Of a stretch of 42,630 nt of DNA, positions 1 through 9,397 are shown piece after piece; position 1 is the first letter of the stretch, and every line of letters starts with the position of its first letter. The notes below the pieces were generated by a model. It made no database searches and was not told the origin of the DNA. It was given only the letters and a program-made list of their open reading frames with translations. The DNA is from an uncultured Alteromonadales bacterium. Lineage in GTDB: Bacteria > Pseudomonadota > Gammaproteobacteria > Pseudomonadales > Cellvibrionaceae. Location: contig CALMJT010000042.1 in assembly GCA_937864365.1 (NCBI GenBank), positions 1 to 42,630 of the forward strand. Reading direction: 5' to 3'. The position numbers and the translations under genes were made by a program.

Positions 1-89
1 TTCACAATTTCAATCACTTACCGTTCTTGAAATTGGCGACACATCCTTGTGTCGAGAGAAACTCTAGGTTAGTTAGAGTTTCCTATAGG
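1..89 (+). repeat. Interspersed repeat, copy A (right part)
   Basis: This is the right-hand part of a short repeat family whose left part is seen at the other end of the window. It contains a small hairpin (GACACA/TGTGTC, about 38-53) and ends in the terminal inverted repeat CTATAGG (83-89). The first 35 bases are identical to the last 35 bases of the window. The copy overlaps the 3' end of folB and supplies its stop codon. Confidence 0.8.
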
Positions 90-443
90 TTTTTCGCCAA
101 ACTCTAAAGTTAATCCCACCGCAAGGCTGTTTGCAACCGCCGTTGGTTTACGCACGGTCATTTTTATCCAAGGCAACGAGAATTTATCACGTAGCTCTTG
201 CGCCAAATTTCCAGAAAACGCTTCTATTAATTCAAAGCGATGTATCTTTGCAAAATCTTGGCAATGGTCTGCCACGGCTGCGTAATTGAGAGTATGTTCT
301 AATTTATCGCTAGTGATGGCTTTCGAAAAATCAAATGCCATTTCAATATCTAAAACCAGAGTTTGTAGAATAGATTTTTCCCATTCGTACACGCCAATTA
401 CGGTTTCTACTTTTAAGCCTTCTATAAAAACGGTGCTAATCAC
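69..443 (-). CDS. folB: Dihydroneopterin aldolase
   Basis: FolB converts 7,8-dihydroneopterin to 6-hydroxymethyl-dihydropterin and glycolaldehyde in folate synthesis, in the cytoplasm. The N-terminal stretch FIEGLKVETVIGVYEWE is the FolB signature, and the family hallmarks TVRKPTAV and a glutamate near the C-terminus are present. A longer reading from TTG at 470 is open. I prefer GTG at 443 because GAGAG lies just upstream and it gives 124 residues, close to the usual 120 or so. The last codons and the stop lie inside interspersed repeat copy A, so the natural C-terminal tail was probably replaced by repeat sequence. The gene lies on the same strand as tsaD, 249 bases after its stop. No plsY is seen between them, although plsY is often found beside folB in related genomes. 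Confidence 0.9.
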   Translation of the reverse strand: MISTVFIEGLKVETVIGVYEWEKSILQTLVLDIEMAFDFSKAITSDKLEHTLNYAAVADHCQDFAKIHRFELIEAFSGNLAQELRDKFSLPWIKMTVRKPTAVANSLAVGLTLEFGEKPIGNSN

Positions 444-584
444 GGCAACTCTCTGTGCAGAATAAAGCAAATATCAGCGTGCTCTGAATGCTGAGCTGGA
501 ATTTAATCGCAGCACAGAAATTGGAGTTGCTAATTTTTTCATAATTTATCGTTATTGAAGTTGATGGCATATCCCAGCGTCACA

Positions 585-611
585 GAAAACTCCAGATTCT
601 GCAGAGTTTTC
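585..611. other. Inverted repeat between folB and tsaD
   Basis: GAAAACTC and GAGTTTTC form perfect 8-base arms around an 11-base loop, between the tsaD stop and the folB start. No clean T-run follows on the minus strand, so a terminator role for tsaD transcription is possible but unproven. Confidence 0.35.
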
Positions 612-692
612 AATAAATATTTGGCCAGACGAGCTTCGCAATCGGTCCGAATTTTTCGTGAAATAAACCAGCAACTCGTTGACGAACAGAAT

Positions 693-1721
693 TTACAAGG
701 GCGCTAGGGTGGTCATGTCCCAGCGCGGCCGAACCGTCACGCCGAGAGGCTCCTGCTGATTGTTAAGCAGCCGCTGACAGCCCGCGTAGGCGATCATGGC
801 GCCGTTGTCGGTACAAAACTCGTTGCGCGCGTAAAAAACCGAAGCGCCGATCTTGGCAAGATTATGCGTTAGCAGCTCCCGTAATCGCTTGTTTGCCGAA
901 ACGCCCCCGGCCATAACCAATGTTGTATAACCCGTCTGTTCGAGTGCGCGCTTGCATTTAATTGCGATGGTTTGTACCACTGCTTCTTGGAAGGCAAAGG
1001 CGATATCGGCGCAGGTTTGGTCGTCTGGCAGACCGTTTTCTTGCTTGTGTTCTGCTACGGTATTGAGGGTGTAAGTTTTTAATCCGCTGAAGCTAAATTC
1101 CAAGCCCGGTCGATCAACCATGGGTCTTGGAAACTTAAATCGATCTGGATTACCCAACTCCGCCAGTTTGGCAATCGCCGGACCACCGGGATAATCCAAG
1201 TCCAACATTTTAGCGGCTTTATCAAACGCTTCTCCGGCTGCGTCATCGAGTGATTCGCCCAGAAGCTGGTATTCGCCAATGCTGCGAACATCCACCAATT
1301 GAGTGTGTCCACCCGAAACTAATAAGGCAACAAAAGGAAATGACGGAGGATTATCTTCCAGCATGGGCGCCAATAAATGGCCTTCCATGTGATGAACACC
1401 GACAGCGGGAATATTCCAAGCATAAGCCAGTGAGCGAGCAAAACAGGCGCCGACCATCAAAGCGCCAATCAGGCCCGGGCCGTTGGTAAAGGCAATGGCG
1501 TCGATATCGGTGGTCGCCGAATTTGTAGCAGCAAGTACTTCGTTGACTAGTGGCAGTAGCTTACGAACATGGTCGCGTGATGCCAGTTCTGGCACCACGC
1601 CGCCATACTCGGCATGTACTTTAACTTGGCTATATAACCTATGCCCTAGCAGTCCGAGATTTGAATCGTAAATGGCAACGCCGGTTTCATCGCAGGAAGT
1701 TTCAATTCCGAGTACTCGCAT
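693..1721 (-). CDS. tsaD: tRNA threonylcarbamoyladenosine synthase subunit TsaD
   Basis: TsaD is the ASKHA-fold subunit that, with TsaB and TsaE, transfers threonylcarbamoyl to A37 of tRNAs reading ANN codons. The protein opens with [14 protein letters not shown], the family N-terminus, and carries the metal-binding HMEGH motif near residues 111-115, then VSGGHTQL and the nucleotide-binding [12 protein letters not shown]. At 342 residues it is full length. An upstream in-frame ATG at 1766 would add 15 residues with no family counterpart, so I chose ATG at 1721. The gene is divergent from rpsU across a 440-base gap, the usual arrangement in gammaproteobacteria. Confidence 0.97.
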   Translation of the reverse strand: MRVLGIETSCDETGVAIYDSNLGLLGHRLYSQVKVHAEYGGVVPELASRDHVRKLLPLVNEVLAATNSATTDIDAIAFTNGPGLIGALMVGACFARSLAYAWNIPAVGVHHMEGHLLAPMLEDNPPSFPFVALLVSGGHTQLVDVRSIGEYQLLGESLDDAAGEAFDKAAKMLDLDYPGGPAIAKLAELGNPDRFKFPRPMVDRPGLEFSFSGLKTYTLNTVAEHKQENGLPDDQTCADIAFAFQEAVVQTIAIKCKRALEQTGYTTLVMAGGVSANKRLRELLTHNLAKIGASVFYARNEFCTDNGAMIAYAGCQRLLNNQQEPLGVTVRPRWDMTTLAPL

Positions 1722-2161
1722 GGTCAACAGTATCCAGCCGCTTACAGAAGTATTAAGGTAAAACATGTACGCTAGGCTGATTTAAATACAGACTTCACGT
1801 ACTCTGAAAGCGCGGCATCATAGCATTAAGCGCCGTAATCGGCACTTTTCCGTACAAAACTTGCCATGTTCAGGCTAAACCTCTCGTTGAGCTGTTTAAA
1901 AATCATATACCGAGTTCAATCCCTAGAATATCTTCAGAACTCACAAAACAATGTTTATTAACCCAATGATTTATAAGAGTTAATTGAAACTTTTTAATGG
2001 GTTGCAGAGTTTTTCTTGGTTTTATATTGATCGACGGCGAACAAAGGTTTAGAATCTGCGCCCCTTAATTTAGTAAGTATTGGCTGTTGCAGCGCGAAGA
2101 TTTCCACGCAGAAATCGATAAGATGCACAGCTGTCATTGATCAAACAGGTAATAAGATTCT
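1722..2161. other. Divergent tsaD/rpsU intergenic region
   Basis: No gene is visible in these 440 bases. The right half contains the rpsU promoter at 2028-2056. I looked for a LexA-type CTG-N10-CAG box, as found before E. coli rpsU, and did not find a convincing one. Confidence 0.6.
2028..2056 (+). promoter_or_regulatory. Sigma-70 promoter for rpsU
   Basis: TTGATC (2028-2033), a 17-base spacer and TAGAAT (2051-2056) make a good housekeeping promoter about 105 bases before the rpsU start. No better candidate is seen in the gap. Confidence 0.65.
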
Positions 2162-2377
2162 ATGCCATCAGTAAAGCTTAAAGAAAACGAGCCATTTGAC
2201 GTTGCACTTCGTCGTTTCAAGCGTTCATGTGAAAAAGCGGGCATCCTTGCCGAAGTTCGTCGTCGTGAGCACTATGAAAAACCAACTACTGTTCGTAAAC
2301 GTCAAGCAGCAGCTGCTGTTAAGCGTCACGCGAAAAAAGTGCAGCGCGAAAGCCGTAAGTTCCAACGTCTTTACTAA
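2162..2377 (+). CDS. rpsU: 30S ribosomal protein S21
   Basis: S21 is the small basic protein of the 30S subunit platform that helps initiation. At 71 residues it matches the family exactly. It has the conserved start [19 protein letters not shown], the conserved cysteine in FKRSCEKAG and the basic tail ending KFQRLY. It is the first gene of the macromolecular-synthesis cluster (rpsU, yqeY-like, dnaG, rpoD). A strong hairpin follows it, so most transcripts probably stop before dnaG. Confidence 0.98.
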   Translation: MPSVKLKENEPFDVALRRFKRSCEKAGILAEVRRREHYEKPTTVRKRQAAAAVKRHAKKVQRESRKFQRLY

Positions 2378-2436
2378 TCTGTGCTGAGCCCTAGCCAATA
2401 CGGCTAGATCAAGGCTTAAAGACAAGAATATTTCAG

Positions 2437-2476
2437 AGCCTATTCGTTCACCTGTGCGAATAGGCTTTGTTGTCTT
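2437..2476 (+). terminator. Terminator after rpsU
   Basis: AGCCTATTCG and CGAATAGGCT form a perfect 10-base stem with a 10-base loop, followed by the T-rich stretch TTGTTGTCTTT. It separates the abundant rpsU message from the primase and sigma factor genes, as in the E. coli operon. Confidence 0.85.
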
Positions 2477-2620
2477 TCAAAGTTCAGGCGTCTAGATGTG
2501 GTTATCCCGATGAATTCAACAATTATTGAATTTTAACGGTAGAGCCCTTAGCCAAACATCCCTCAGAGCCCGCGTGAAACCCAAAATACGCCAGCAGCGG
2601 TTTATCGAAGGAGTCCGTAC

Positions 2621-3070
2621 ATGCCATCAGAACTCTACACCCAAATAAAAGACGCTGTTAAAGACGCTATGCGTGCCAAAGAGAAAGAGCGTCTAAATAC
2701 CTTGCGTTTAATCCAAGCAGAATTCAAACGTGTTGAAGTTGATGAGCGCATTGAACTCGACGATGCTCGCATTCTTGTCATTCTCGATAAAATGTGTAAA
2801 CAGCGTCGCGACTCTATTACTCAATTTCAAGACGCCGGTCGTGATGAACTAGCCGAGCAAGAGCAAAAAGAACTTGTTGTTATTGGTGAGTTCTTACCTG
2901 CTGCCTTAGATGAATCTGAAATTGAAGCCATTGTTGCTAAAGCTATCGAAGAATCTGGTGCCCAAGCTGCACAAGACATGGGCAAGGTTATGGCTATAGT
3001 TAAGCCACAAGTTCAAGGTCGCGCCGATATGGGGTTGGTCAGTAAGTTGGTGAAAGCCAAGTTAGGTTAA
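2621..3070 (+). CDS. GatB/YqeY domain protein
   Basis: This 149-residue protein belongs to the YqeY family, a stand-alone version of the tRNA-binding tail domain of GatB. It opens with an amphipathic helix (YTQIKDAVKDAMRAKEKERL) and the conserved stretch LNTLRLIQAEFKRVEVDER. The C-terminal half has DMGKVMAIVKPQVQGRADM, typical of the family. An excellent ribosome site (AAGGAG, 7 bases before ATG) fixes the start. It sits between rpsU and dnaG, its usual place in pseudomonad-like genomes. Its molecular role is not settled; an involvement in tRNA amidation has been suggested from the domain alone. Confidence 0.93.
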   Translation: MPSELYTQIKDAVKDAMRAKEKERLNTLRLIQAEFKRVEVDERIELDDARILVILDKMCKQRRDSITQFQDAGRDELAEQEQKELVVIGEFLPAALDESEIEAIVAKAIEESGAQAAQDMGKVMAIVKPQVQGRADMGLVSKLVKAKLG

Positions 3071-3121
3071 TAGCTGGCTAAGTTTTTGTAGTTCAATCTC
3101 AATGCGTGAGATCAAACACTC

Positions 3122-5227
3122 TTGTCAGAGCGAATTTCGCAGGCGTTTATTGATGACTTACTCGGTCGAGTCGACATCATTGATGTTGTTGATAGCCGGG
3201 TAAAGCTCAAGCGAGCGGGTAAAAACTACCAAGCGTGTTGCCCGTTTCATCAAGAAAAAACGCCGTCTTTTACGGTTAGCTCAGACAAGCAGTTTTATCA
3301 CTGTTTTGGTTGTGGTGCCAGTGGCAATGCCATTGGTTTTGTCATGAACTACGACGGCCTTAACTTTCCTGAGGCGGTTGAAAACTTAGCAAAACTGGTC
3401 GGCCTGACGGTTCCCAAGCAAGAGCGTTCAGCAAAGGCAGAAGCCGCCGATAAGCAAAGAAAATTAATATACCAAGTACTCGAGCAAGCGAATCTGTTTT
3501 TTCAAACACAGTTGCGCCAGCATGAAAGCAGAATACACGCCGCTAAGTATCTTAAAAAGCGCGGCTTAAGTACTCAAGTTGTACAAGAGTTTCAATTAGG
3601 TTTGGCGCCACCGGGTTGGGATCTACTCATCAAGCACCTGTGTGACGCCAATGCGAGACTCAGCGAAAAAGAAGTAATAAAACTGGCGCTTGATGCTGGG
3701 TTAGTCGTCGAAAATCCAGAAAACCAGCGTCGATACGACCGTTTTCGCGACCGCATTATGTTTCCAATTATCGATGTGCGAAAGCGCGTGATTGGTTTTG
3801 GTGGTCGAGTATTAGATGCCGGGCAGAGTGACCCCGGCAAAAAACAGCCGAAATATCTCAACTCGCCAGAAACCCCTGTTTTTCACAAGGGTAAAGAGTT
3901 GTACGGTCTTGCCAATGTTCGTCAAGCCTATACCGACATCCCCAAATTGTTGGTGGTAGAAGGGTATATGGATGTTGTGGCGCTGGCGCAATTTGGCATT
4001 CGCTACGCAGTTGCAACACTTGGCACTGCCTGTGGCGAGGAACATTTGAAGCTGGCTTTTAAATACACCCAAGAAGTGGTGTTCTGTTTTGATGGCGATA
4101 AAGCCGGTAGGAATGCAGCCAAGAGGGCGCTTGAGAATTCCCTTCCAGCTATGGAAGATGGTCGAAGCGTAAGATTTTTATTTCTGCCCGAAGGTGAAGA
4201 CCCTGACACATTAGTCAGAAAAGTGGGTGCGCAAGCCTTTGAGAACATGGTCGCGCAATCCGTCGCATTAGAAGAATACCTCTACGAAGTTGCCGGAGTT
4301 GGACTTAATCTAAACTCTTTAGAGGGTAAAGCGAGTCTTAGTAAAAAAATGGCTCCGCTATTGAGCTTGTTGCCCGAAGGCGTTTATCGAGAGTTGATGC
4401 AAAACCAGTTGGCTCAACACACGGGGCTGAGTCGAGAAAACCTCGATGAACTGGCGCTGCTGTCGATACCAAAGCTTGCGGAAGATACGCCGGATTTAAC
4501 CAGTGATTCGCGTTTGCCACAAGACCCTCGAGTTGGGTCAGCACACGCAAATGCTGAAAACCAGCGAATGGATAATTGGCCTGACATGCCAGAATACAGC
4601 CCGGCAGATTATGAGTCGAGCCAGTATACGCAATATGAGCCTAAAAAACCGAAGCCCGGTAAAACGTCATCGTATGACAAGCGTAAAGATGATGAGCAGG
4701 GCGGACATAGTTCAGGCAGTGCTAGCAAGTTTGCGCTACAGCCGGTGCGTCGTTTATTGGCACTGTTGGTTCAGCATCCAGAACTTGCGAGACAAGTAGA
4801 ACTGACAAATTTATTAACGCTCGATAACCAAACAGAGTTGGCGCAAATTGCAGAGCTTATAGGTTTATTAAGAGAACGCCCCCAGCTTGATAATGCGCAA
4901 AAGGTTTGCATTGCTTGGCAGGCACGTTTTGGTGAATCGCGCTCTAAACTGCTGGCCGAGCTTTCAGCGACAGATCTGTTAGCAGGGTCACAGGGACGTA
5001 TTGAATACAACCCAAGCGAAGAATTTCGCTCCTGTGCGTTTCAGTTACAAAATTGGTTAGGGCAGCGCAAAATTCGTCATCTTGAAGATAGGCTTTATCA
5101 GCAAGCGTTGACGTTAGAAGAGCAAAAGCAGCTCAGCATTGAAATATTAAAGTTAAAAAAGCAACTTTTACAATCTGCGCAAGCAGAAAAATTACGAGAG
5201 CAAAATCTCGGAACAACCAAGCACTAG
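3122..5227 (+). CDS. dnaG: DNA primase
   Basis: DnaG makes RNA primers at the replication fork and binds the DnaB helicase. The N-terminal zinc-binding domain has Cys40, His43, Cys61 and Cys64, the same numbering as E. coli. The TOPRIM core has the acidic motif LLVVEGYMDVVALAQ (around residue 280) and the metal-binding CFDGDKAGRNAAKR. The start is TTG, with GAGAT about 10 bases upstream, and gives the conserved MSERISQAFIDDLL. At 701 residues the protein is about 120 longer than E. coli DnaG. The extra length is mostly a polar linker at about residues 455-540, rich in D, P, S, K and Q, before the helicase-binding C-terminal domain. Confidence 0.97.
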   Translation: MSERISQAFIDDLLGRVDIIDVVDSRVKLKRAGKNYQACCPFHQEKTPSFTVSSDKQFYHCFGCGASGNAIGFVMNYDGLNFPEAVENLAKLVGLTVPKQERSAKAEAADKQRKLIYQVLEQANLFFQTQLRQHESRIHAAKYLKKRGLSTQVVQEFQLGLAPPGWDLLIKHLCDANARLSEKEVIKLALDAGLVVENPENQRRYDRFRDRIMFPIIDVRKRVIGFGGRVLDAGQSDPGKKQPKYLNSPETPVFHKGKELYGLANVRQAYTDIPKLLVVEGYMDVVALAQFGIRYAVATLGTACGEEHLKLAFKYTQEVVFCFDGDKAGRNAAKRALENSLPAMEDGRSVRFLFLPEGEDPDTLVRKVGAQAFENMVAQSVALEEYLYEVAGVGLNLNSLEGKASLSKKMAPLLSLLPEGVYRELMQNQLAQHTGLSRENLDELALLSIPKLAEDTPDLTSDSRLPQDPRVGSAHANAENQRMDNWPDMPEYSPADYESSQYTQYEPKKPKPGKTSSYDKRKDDEQGGHSSGSASKFALQPVRRLLALLVQHPELARQVELTNLLTLDNQTELAQIAELIGLLRERPQLDNAQKVCIAWQARFGESRSKLLAELSATDLLAGSQGRIEYNPSEEFRSCAFQLQNWLGQRKIRHLEDRLYQQALTLEEQKQLSIEILKLKKQLLQSAQAEKLREQNLGTTKH

Positions 5228-5356
5228 CTTGTGCACAGCGGTATAGAAACACACATAACTAACACATCGAACAATCAGCGTAGGAGGTTGCTAGAGCAAT
5301 AACCGTTTTGTTTTGATGTAAGCAAACACCTGCAAGCGGCTTGAACAGTTGATTTC

Positions 5357-5387
5357 TTAGATTAAATCTCAATATTCAAGCTATAAT
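5357..5387 (+). promoter_or_regulatory. Candidate promoter before rpoD
   Basis: A perfect TATAAT lies at 5382-5387, 48 bases before the rpoD start. The best upstream match is a weak TTAGAT at 5357-5362 with a long 19-base spacer, so the -35 element is doubtful. Confidence 0.4.
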
Positions 5388-5435
5388 TGAGCGTTTAACG
5401 CTCTTCGTTTCTACTGGTTTTAAATAAGGTTAATA

Positions 5436-7307
5436 ATGACCGATAACGCCCAGCAACAGTCCCGAATTAAAGAACTGATCACGCGCGGACGAGAGCAAGG
5501 TTTCCTGACCTACGCAGAAGTAAGTGATCACTTGCCAGACGATATCTCCGATCCAGATCAGGTCGAAGAAATTATCCAAATGATTAACGACATGGGTATT
5601 CAGGTGTTTGAAACAGCACCCGATGCCGATCAGTTGATCATGTCTGAAAACGACTCCTCTACCGACGAAATCGCTGCTGCTGAAGCTGCCGCTGCACTTG
5701 CGGCCGTAGAAACTGAAGCTGGTCGCACCACCGACCCAGTACGTATGTACATGCGCGAAATGGGCACCGTAGAGCTGCTCACTCGTGAAGGCGAAATCGC
5801 TATCGCCAAACGCATTGAAGAAGGTGTGCGTGAGTTAATGCATGCCTTGGCGTTTTGGCCCGGTGCAGTACAAAAAGTCGTTGAAGAATACGATCTAGTA
5901 GAAAAAGAAGAGCGTCGTTTGGTTGATGTTGTTTCTGGCTGGTTAGATCCCGCCGAAGACGTTCCTGCCGCTGAAATCGTTCCGAGTAACGTCGATGACG
6001 ACGAAGAAGCCGAAACCACAACAACGGCGGACGTAGACAGCGACGATGATGAAGAAGAATCTCCTTCAACGGATGACGACGATGAAACTCAAGGCGGCGT
6101 AGATCCCGAAGAAGCTAAACAACGCTTCTCGTTACTGCGCGAGCAATTGATTAAAGCTGACGCTGCTTTGGCAGCTCATGGCCGTGAAAGCAAAGAAGTT
6201 GAAGCCGAACTCGAAGCACTGGGTGAAATCTTCAAATTCTTCAAGCTTGCGCCTCGTCAGTTCGAGCCACAATACAACTATGTTCGCAGTGTTCTAGAGC
6301 GTGTTCGCCAAGAAGAACGCAACATCATGACGTTGTGTGTGCGCAAGGCCAAAATGCCACGTAAAGACTTCATCAAAGAATTCCCTGGCAACGAGCAAGA
6401 CGAAACCTGGATTCCAAGCATTATTGGTAAAGGTCGCGCCTACTCAGAAAACCTACGCGCCGTGCAAGTCGATATCATGCGCGCGCAGCGTAAATTGCTA
6501 CAAATTGAAGAAGAAACCGGCCTAGATCTAAGCGCCATTAAAGAAATCAACCGTCGCATGTCGATTGGCGAAGCACGTGCACGTCGCGCCAAAAAAGAAA
6601 TGGTTGAAGCCAACTTGCGTTTGGTGATTTCTATCGCGAAAAAATACACCAACCGTGGTTTGCAATTCTTAGATCTTATTCAAGAAGGCAACATCGGCTT
6701 GATGAAAGCGGTAGATAAGTTCGAATACCGTCGTGGTTACAAGTTCTCAACCTACGCCACGTGGTGGATTCGTCAGGCAATAACGCGCTCCATTGCCGAC
6801 CAAGCACGTACCATTCGTATTCCGGTGCACATGATCGAAACCATTAACAAGCTAAACCGTATTTCACGGCAAATGCTGCAAGAAATGGGTCGTGAACCAA
6901 CGCCAGAAGAACTTGGCGAACGCATGGACATGCCAGAAGATAAAATTCGCAAAGTGCTAAAAATTGCCAAAGAGCCAATCTCTATGGAGACGCCCATTGG
7001 TGATGACGAAGATTCGCACTTGGGCGACTTTATTGAAGACACCACTGTGCATTCACCGGTTGATACCGCCACCGGCCAAGGTTTAACCGAAGCCACCCGC
7101 GAAGTACTTGCAGGCCTAACCGCCCGCGAAGCCAAAGTACTGCGCATGCGTTTTGGTATCGACATGAACACCGACCACACCCTAGAAGAAGTGGGCAAAC
7201 AGTTTGACGTAACCCGTGAGCGTATTCGACAAATCGAAGCAAAAGCCCTGCGCAAGCTACGTCATCCATCACGTTCAGACCACCTTCGCAGCTTTTTGGA
7301 CGAATAA
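5436..7307 (+). CDS. rpoD: Primary sigma factor RpoD (sigma-70)
   Basis: RpoD is the housekeeping sigma subunit that directs RNA polymerase to -10/-35 promoters. Region 1.1 is at the N-terminus ([20 protein letters not shown]) and region 1.2 follows at [20 protein letters not shown]. An acidic, low-complexity stretch rich in D, E and T lies around residues 185-220, inside the non-conserved region. Regions 2.1-2.4 include [20 protein letters not shown] and [12 protein letters not shown]. Region 4.2 has the helix-turn-helix [20 protein letters not shown]. The length (623) is like other gammaproteobacterial RpoD proteins. AAGG six bases before ATG supports the start. It closes the macromolecular-synthesis cluster. 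Confidence 0.98.
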   Translation: MTDNAQQQSRIKELITRGREQGFLTYAEVSDHLPDDISDPDQVEEIIQMINDMGIQVFETAPDADQLIMSENDSSTDEIAAAEAAAALAAVETEAGRTTDPVRMYMREMGTVELLTREGEIAIAKRIEEGVRELMHALAFWPGAVQKVVEEYDLVEKEERRLVDVVSGWLDPAEDVPAAEIVPSNVDDDEEAETTTTADVDSDDDEEESPSTDDDDETQGGVDPEEAKQRFSLLREQLIKADAALAAHGRESKEVEAELEALGEIFKFFKLAPRQFEPQYNYVRSVLERVRQEERNIMTLCVRKAKMPRKDFIKEFPGNEQDETWIPSIIGKGRAYSENLRAVQVDIMRAQRKLLQIEEETGLDLSAIKEINRRMSIGEARARRAKKEMVEANLRLVISIAKKYTNRGLQFLDLIQEGNIGLMKAVDKFEYRRGYKFSTYATWWIRQAITRSIADQARTIRIPVHMIETINKLNRISRQMLQEMGREPTPEELGERMDMPEDKIRKVLKIAKEPISMETPIGDDEDSHLGDFIEDTTVHSPVDTATGQGLTEATREVLAGLTAREAKVLRMRFGIDMNTDHTLEEVGKQFDVTRERIRQIEAKALRKLRHPSRSDHLRSFLDE

Positions 7308-7328
7308 ACAACATCGTAGTAAAAAAGC

Positions 7329-7357
7329 TGGAAACCAAGCTTTGGGCGCCCTATAAT
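7329..7357 (+). promoter_or_regulatory. Candidate promoter for the tRNA gene
   Basis: TGGAAA (7329-7334), 17 bases, then a perfect TATAAT (7352-7357). The -10 box lies in the loop of the GGGCGCC/GGCGCCC hairpin. The predicted transcript would start about 85 bases before the tRNA. Confidence 0.45.
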
Positions 7358-7364
7358 GGCGCCC
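7344..7364 (+). terminator. Hairpin after rpoD
   Basis: GGGCGCC and GGCGCCC form a perfect 7-base GC-rich stem around CTATAAT, 37 bases after the rpoD stop. Only a short GCATTT follows, so termination would be weak or would need help. The loop coincides with a -10 box. Confidence 0.45.
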
Positions 7365-7450
7365 GCATTTCAAAACAGCCTAGGCTGCCACTTCAAATTT
7401 TTGCACTGTTGGCCTAACCAACAACTCGCAAAAACCAAGAAGGTTTAAAT

Positions 7451-7527
<77 letters not shown>

Positions 7528-7712
7528 TTTAAATCTTAAAAATCAGATAGTTAGAAGCAAATTCTGTTTTTTTATCCTTGCCGCATGGGTTCATAAAGAC
7601 GTACCCCTGACGCATCCACACTAAATCCAACTCGACTAAATGCTGAGCGCTGGTTTTTCCAGGGTTACACTGGGGTTATATTTCCCAAACAGTCATATTC
7701 AAGAGGCCCACG

Positions 7713-9155
7713 ATGAATGTATTTAACCAAGGGATTCTGGAAGAGTTCATAAATGAAGGACTTTTTGAAGTCGAGACCGCTGGCCCTTTGCACCACCCCA
7801 TTAATGAGTTAAAAGTACAGAGAGATCAGAAGCTCAACATAATCTTAACCACATCCTCAGCCTATGATGCCAAATCAGTGGCTGTGGATCATCCGCCAGG
7901 GACTGTTAGGATAAATGAAGATTCTATTGAGCTCAGAAATAGAGAGGGATTCAGGGTGATAATGGAAGGAATTCTGCCCTTGAGCAAGACGGAAACCACA
8001 AGTTGTGACGGCGAAACAAAGCGCACCGAGCTGTCATCAGTAAGTTCCGTCAAGGCTGTGATCCAGTCCCAATATACAACCCCCATCAAATATCTAGTAG
8101 AGAGGCTAGAGAATGTTGATAGCGGATATTATCTCTGGCCCGATTCTGTAGATACAGAGACTAGTACTCAAACTCTCATTTCAATTGGCCCCAAAGGCAA
8201 TACTGTAGAAATACCATGTGGATCAAGTACGAGTGGGTCTGCTAGTCGATGCCTTCAATTAACAATTGGAGGACATTCGCTATACCTCATTAGCTCCGGC
8301 GAAGACCAAAGATCGCTTGGTGTAAAGTCAGGCTTTCTGCTTTACCTAGAGCCACCAGAAAAAGGCATTCGCAAAAAAATAAGGAATTGCTTGTCATTTG
8401 TCTTGGGGCGTCCATTAGTTGAGATGGGCCATAGCACTTTCGACTTCGAGTGGAATTTAATCTCTTTCGAAGAGATAAGCGCATATTCAATGGGAGGAAC
8501 TGCATTTTCTATGCATACACTTCCCCCATACCCTACTGGAAAGGCATATCAAGGGGAGCTAGACAAAATTATTGTAGAGCCCCTATTGAACTCGCTCTAC
8601 CTGAGGTATGAAGAGCTAAAATTTGGACATTTATCTTGGACATATTGGCATGCCAATACCGCCCCCATACATATTGCTGCCGTACATTTTGGTTCATGCA
8701 TGGAATCTCTTCAAAATTCATATATCGAAAACCACGGAAAAATTTTCCAGACATCTCTAATGGAACGAACTGCATGGAAGGCCTTCCGCCCAAAACTTAT
8801 TGGAATTCTTTCAGAAACTGAAGTTAACGAAGAAGAAAAAGAAGTGCTCACTAACAAAATAAACTCGTTAAATCAAACTCCACAAAGCATATTGACTGAC
8901 CGTTTCCTAGACCATCTTGAACTCAAACTATCCGAAGATGAAAAAAAGGCATGGAAGCAAAGAAATAACGCAGCACATGGTCGAGAAATTGAAGTTGGAA
9001 AAGAAATACAGTTAGTTCGAGAATTAAAAATTCTTAAAGTAATTTTTCACAGGGTGTTATTAAAGATAATAAGTGGTTCTGGCTATTATATCGATTACTA
9101 CTCAATTGGCTTCCCAATCAAATCGCTAGCAGACCCTATTGTTGACAAAAATTAG
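7713..9155 (+). CDS. Candidate ApeA-like HEPN nuclease (phage defence)
   Basis: This 480-residue protein has no signal peptide or membrane segment. The C-terminal third is helical and carries RNNAAHGRE, an R-x4-H motif (Arg417, His422) of the kind that forms the active site of HEPN ribonucleases. The region before it (a YWHANTAPIHIAAVHFG helix, then ERTAWKAFRPKL) and the long beta-rich N-terminus resemble the layout of ApeA-type defence proteins: an N-terminal sensor domain and a C-terminal HEPN_Apea domain. The family link is from recall of that layout and is not verified. AGAGG lies six bases before ATG. The gene stands alone just after a tRNA, in a segment of variable-looking genes. If correct, it would cleave RNA and cause abortive infection when a phage product is sensed. 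Confidence 0.55.
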   Translation: MNVFNQGILEEFINEGLFEVETAGPLHHPINELKVQRDQKLNIILTTSSAYDAKSVAVDHPPGTVRINEDSIELRNREGFRVIMEGILPLSKTETTSCDGETKRTELSSVSSVKAVIQSQYTTPIKYLVERLENVDSGYYLWPDSVDTETSTQTLISIGPKGNTVEIPCGSSTSGSASRCLQLTIGGHSLYLISSGEDQRSLGVKSGFLLYLEPPEKGIRKKIRNCLSFVLGRPLVEMGHSTFDFEWNLISFEEISAYSMGGTAFSMHTLPPYPTGKAYQGELDKIIVEPLLNSLYLRYEELKFGHLSWTYWHANTAPIHIAAVHFGSCMESLQNSYIENHGKIFQTSLMERTAWKAFRPKLIGILSETEVNEEEKEVLTNKINSLNQTPQSILTDRFLDHLELKLSEDEKKAWKQRNNAAHGREIEVGKEIQLVRELKILKVIFHRVLLKIISGSGYYIDYYSIGFPIKSLADPIVDKN

Positions 9156-9397
9156 CATTTATCTTCAATAGAAAAACTCCACCACTTATGAATATTGGTG
9201 GTGGAATTTGAATCTACTGGATTTAGAACTGTATTAAACTCCGTAAAGAACAAGCCTGTTTTCCCTATAAAACTGAGAAACGGTTCAATTACGCTATCAA
9301 ACCTAACCACCGGCTCATCGATTTCAACTGAAAATTCCGGAAAACGGTTATAGAAAACCTCTTTCACGAGATTAACATTACTCTTACATATCACCAC
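9152..9397 (-). CDS. Hypothetical protein, possibly a gene remnant
   Basis: This open frame of 81 codons runs against the HEPN gene and overlaps its last 4 bases. The composition looks protein-like (FYNRFPEFSVEIDEPVVRF, then PFLSFIGKTGLFFTEFN). The start is poor: tandem GTG codons without a clear ribosome site. Just upstream, in another frame, the bases read ISDDPLDFSVW before a stop, so this could be the tail of a longer frameshifted gene. I do not recognise the family and propose no function. Confidence 0.35.
   Translation of the reverse strand: MVICKSNVNLVKEVFYNRFPEFSVEIDEPVVRFDSVIEPFLSFIGKTGLFFTEFNTVLNPVDSNSTTNIHKWWSFSIEDKC

Noticed and set aside
2060-2160. LexA box before rpsU
   Set aside because: CTGTTGCAG is present, but the spacing does not fit CTG-N10-CAG.
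5630-7338. Long minus-strand ORFs across rpoD
   Set aside because: They are antisense shadows of rpoD, rich in Ser and Arg as expected from its codon pattern.
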